Source: Schlesneria sp. DSM 10557 (GTDB lineage Bacteria; Planctomycetota; Planctomycetia; Planctomycetales; Planctomycetaceae). Taken from it: a stretch of DNA of 64,000 nucleotides. The translations under genes were made by a program, and so were the position numbers. The notes below the pieces were generated by a model. That model worked only from the letters and a program-made list of their open reading frames with translations. It had not been told where the DNA came from and did not search any database. The stretch is from positions 682,001-746,000 of the forward strand of contig NZ_CP124747.1 of assembly GCF_041860085.1 (NCBI RefSeq), written 5' to 3'. Shown here in pieces: positions 63,089 through 64,000 of this stretch (position 1 is its first letter; every line of letters starts with the position of its first letter).

Positions 63089-64000
63089 CTACTCGATCTG
63101 ATGAATCTTGGCTGCTTCACGCAGATCAGTTTGCGTCTTCCGTTCCAGCGCGATTTTGATGAACAAGGTGACAAGTGCAAGCAGAGTCAACAGGGACGCC
63201 GCAGCGAAAGAAGCCGCGTAAGTCTCGGATGATCCCCCTTCGAAGAGGGTGTTGACACGGATTGGCAACGTTTCGGTTTTATTGATGATCCGTCCGGAAA
63301 CAACGTAGACGGCCCCGTATTCACCCATTGCGCGGGCGTTACAGAGGATAATCCCGTACAGCAGCCCCCACTTCATATTGGGCAGACTGACTCGCCAGAA
63401 CATCTGCCAGCCGTTCGCCCCCAGGCTGATGGCGGCAACCTCTTCGTCAGCGCCAATGGCCTCCATTACAGGAATGAGTTCCCGCGCGACGAAGGGCAGA
63501 GTCACGAAGGTGGTCGCCAGTGCAATTCCCGGCCAGTTAAACAGAATTTTCAAACCATTCGCCTGTAACCAGCCTCCGAAAACGCCATGGTTGGCAAACA
63601 ACATGACGAACATCAGGCCCACCACGACGGGCGAAATGGCGAAGGGAAGATCAATGATGGTTGTGAGCAGCGTGCGACCAGGAAATCGAAACCGCGTGAT
63701 GACCCAGGCCGCCGCCACACCAAAAATGACATTCGCCAGCACCGCGATCGGGACGACGAAAAGTGTCAGCTTGATCGCATGCATGGTCTCGCGATCGGTC
63801 AGATTCTTGAAATACGTCCCGATACCGCTCGAGAAGGCGTGATAGAAGACGTTACTGATGGGCAGAATCACCAGCACAAAGAGTACGAGCACGGAAAGTG
63901 AGATCAGGCCCCAGCGGACCCACCACGGATCTTCTTGTGCCGAACGGCCCCGAAGTGTCGAATTGGCATTCGTTGAGGGAAGATGTTTCGGAACCGCGTG
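63089..64000 (-). CDS. cysW: Sulfate ABC transporter permease CysW, cut by the window edge
   Basis: An inner-membrane permease of the sulfate/thiosulfate importer. A GTG at 63892 opens a 267-residue frame, but upstream codons remain open and coding to the edge and spell the expected CysW N-terminus ([19 protein letters not shown]). The true start is therefore beyond base 64000. Visible are 304 codons including the stop. The hydrophobic segments and the EAA loop ([20 protein letters not shown]) with [11 protein letters not shown] fit CysW, as does [14 protein letters not shown]. It pairs with cysA downstream; cysT and the binding protein would lie beyond the window. Confidence 0.9.
   Translation of the reverse strand, partial: HAVPKHLPSTNANSTLRGRSAQEDPWWVRWGLISLSVLVLFVLVILPISNVFYHAFSSGIGTYFKNLTDRETMHAIKLTLFVVPIAVLANVIFGVAAAWVITRFRFPGRTLLTTIIDLPFAISPVVVGLMFVMLFANHGVFGGWLQANGLKILFNWPGIALATTFVTLPFVARELIPVMEAIGADEEVAAISLGANGWQMFWRVSLPNMKWGLLYGIILCNARAMGEYGAVYVVSGRIINKTETLPIRVNTLFEGGSSETYAASFAAASLLTLLALVTLFIKIALERKTQTDLREAAKIHQIE

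Noticed and set aside
1-64000. CRISPR array, tRNA or rRNA genes
   Set aside because: No regularly spaced direct repeats and no cloverleaf-like T-loop/acceptor pairing were seen; the GTTCGAATCC-like string near 34464 lies inside gspK coding sequence.

Overview
The window looks like the chromosome of a planctomycete, most likely of the Planctomycetaceae type. This is inferred from gene content, not from a marker gene. The diagnostic families are a Tat-exported DUF1501 protein, a DUF1559 protein with a pilin-like N-terminus, two CRTAC1/ASPIC-UnbV FG-GAP lipoproteins, a Hanks-type kinase, several long TPR proteins, a secreted beta-helix protein and many short planctomycete-style hypothetical proteins. 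Base composition is moderately GC-rich, and genes are mostly single or in short operons. I found no rRNA, tRNA, CRISPR array, prophage or IS transposase.

Layout. 0-8 kb: a possible dehydrogenase tail, an aldehyde dehydrogenase, a ribosome hibernation factor, a secreted CocE-type hydrolase and a 1047-residue TPR protein. 8-14 kb (minus strand): WrbA, a DUF1501 protein, an unusual sialidase-esterase fusion and a hydroxypyruvate-isomerase-like TIM barrel. 14-20 kb: an ABC exporter with an N-terminal extension, a NUDIX-like protein, a YbjN-like secreted protein, a small conserved-looking ORF, FolK and an acyltransferase. 20.7-22.4 kb has no convincing gene. 22-30.6 kb: a beta-helix protein, a class V aminotransferase next to PanB, an HpcH/HpaI aldolase, a receiver-HATPase regulator, the McsA-McsB protein-arginine kinase pair and a 4-TM protein.

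30.7-32.6 kb is a complete group II intron with its reverse transcriptase, inserted just after the terminator hairpin of a prenyltransferase-like gene (class C behaviour). 34-40 kb: a gspH-I-J-K minor pseudopilin operon followed, going upstream, by SppA. 40.5-42.3 kb: a PA0069-type radical SAM protein and a membrane protein. 42.8-50.8 kb holds two inverted copies of a TPR + CRTAC1 lipoprotein module, one of them extended by a small lipoprotein and a DUF1559 protein. This is the best candidate here for a poorly described system.

51-64 kb is mainly housekeeping: AccD, a protein kinase, a small Cys-rich secreted protein, an inositol monophosphatase, a zinc-ribbon protein, MetG, Tag and a SnoaL-like protein. 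A Gly-rich secreted TPR protein follows, split by a frameshift at a G6 run. The window ends in a sulfate ABC transporter (CysA and a CysW cut by the edge). Clear hairpin terminators separate many of the transcription units and are listed individually.
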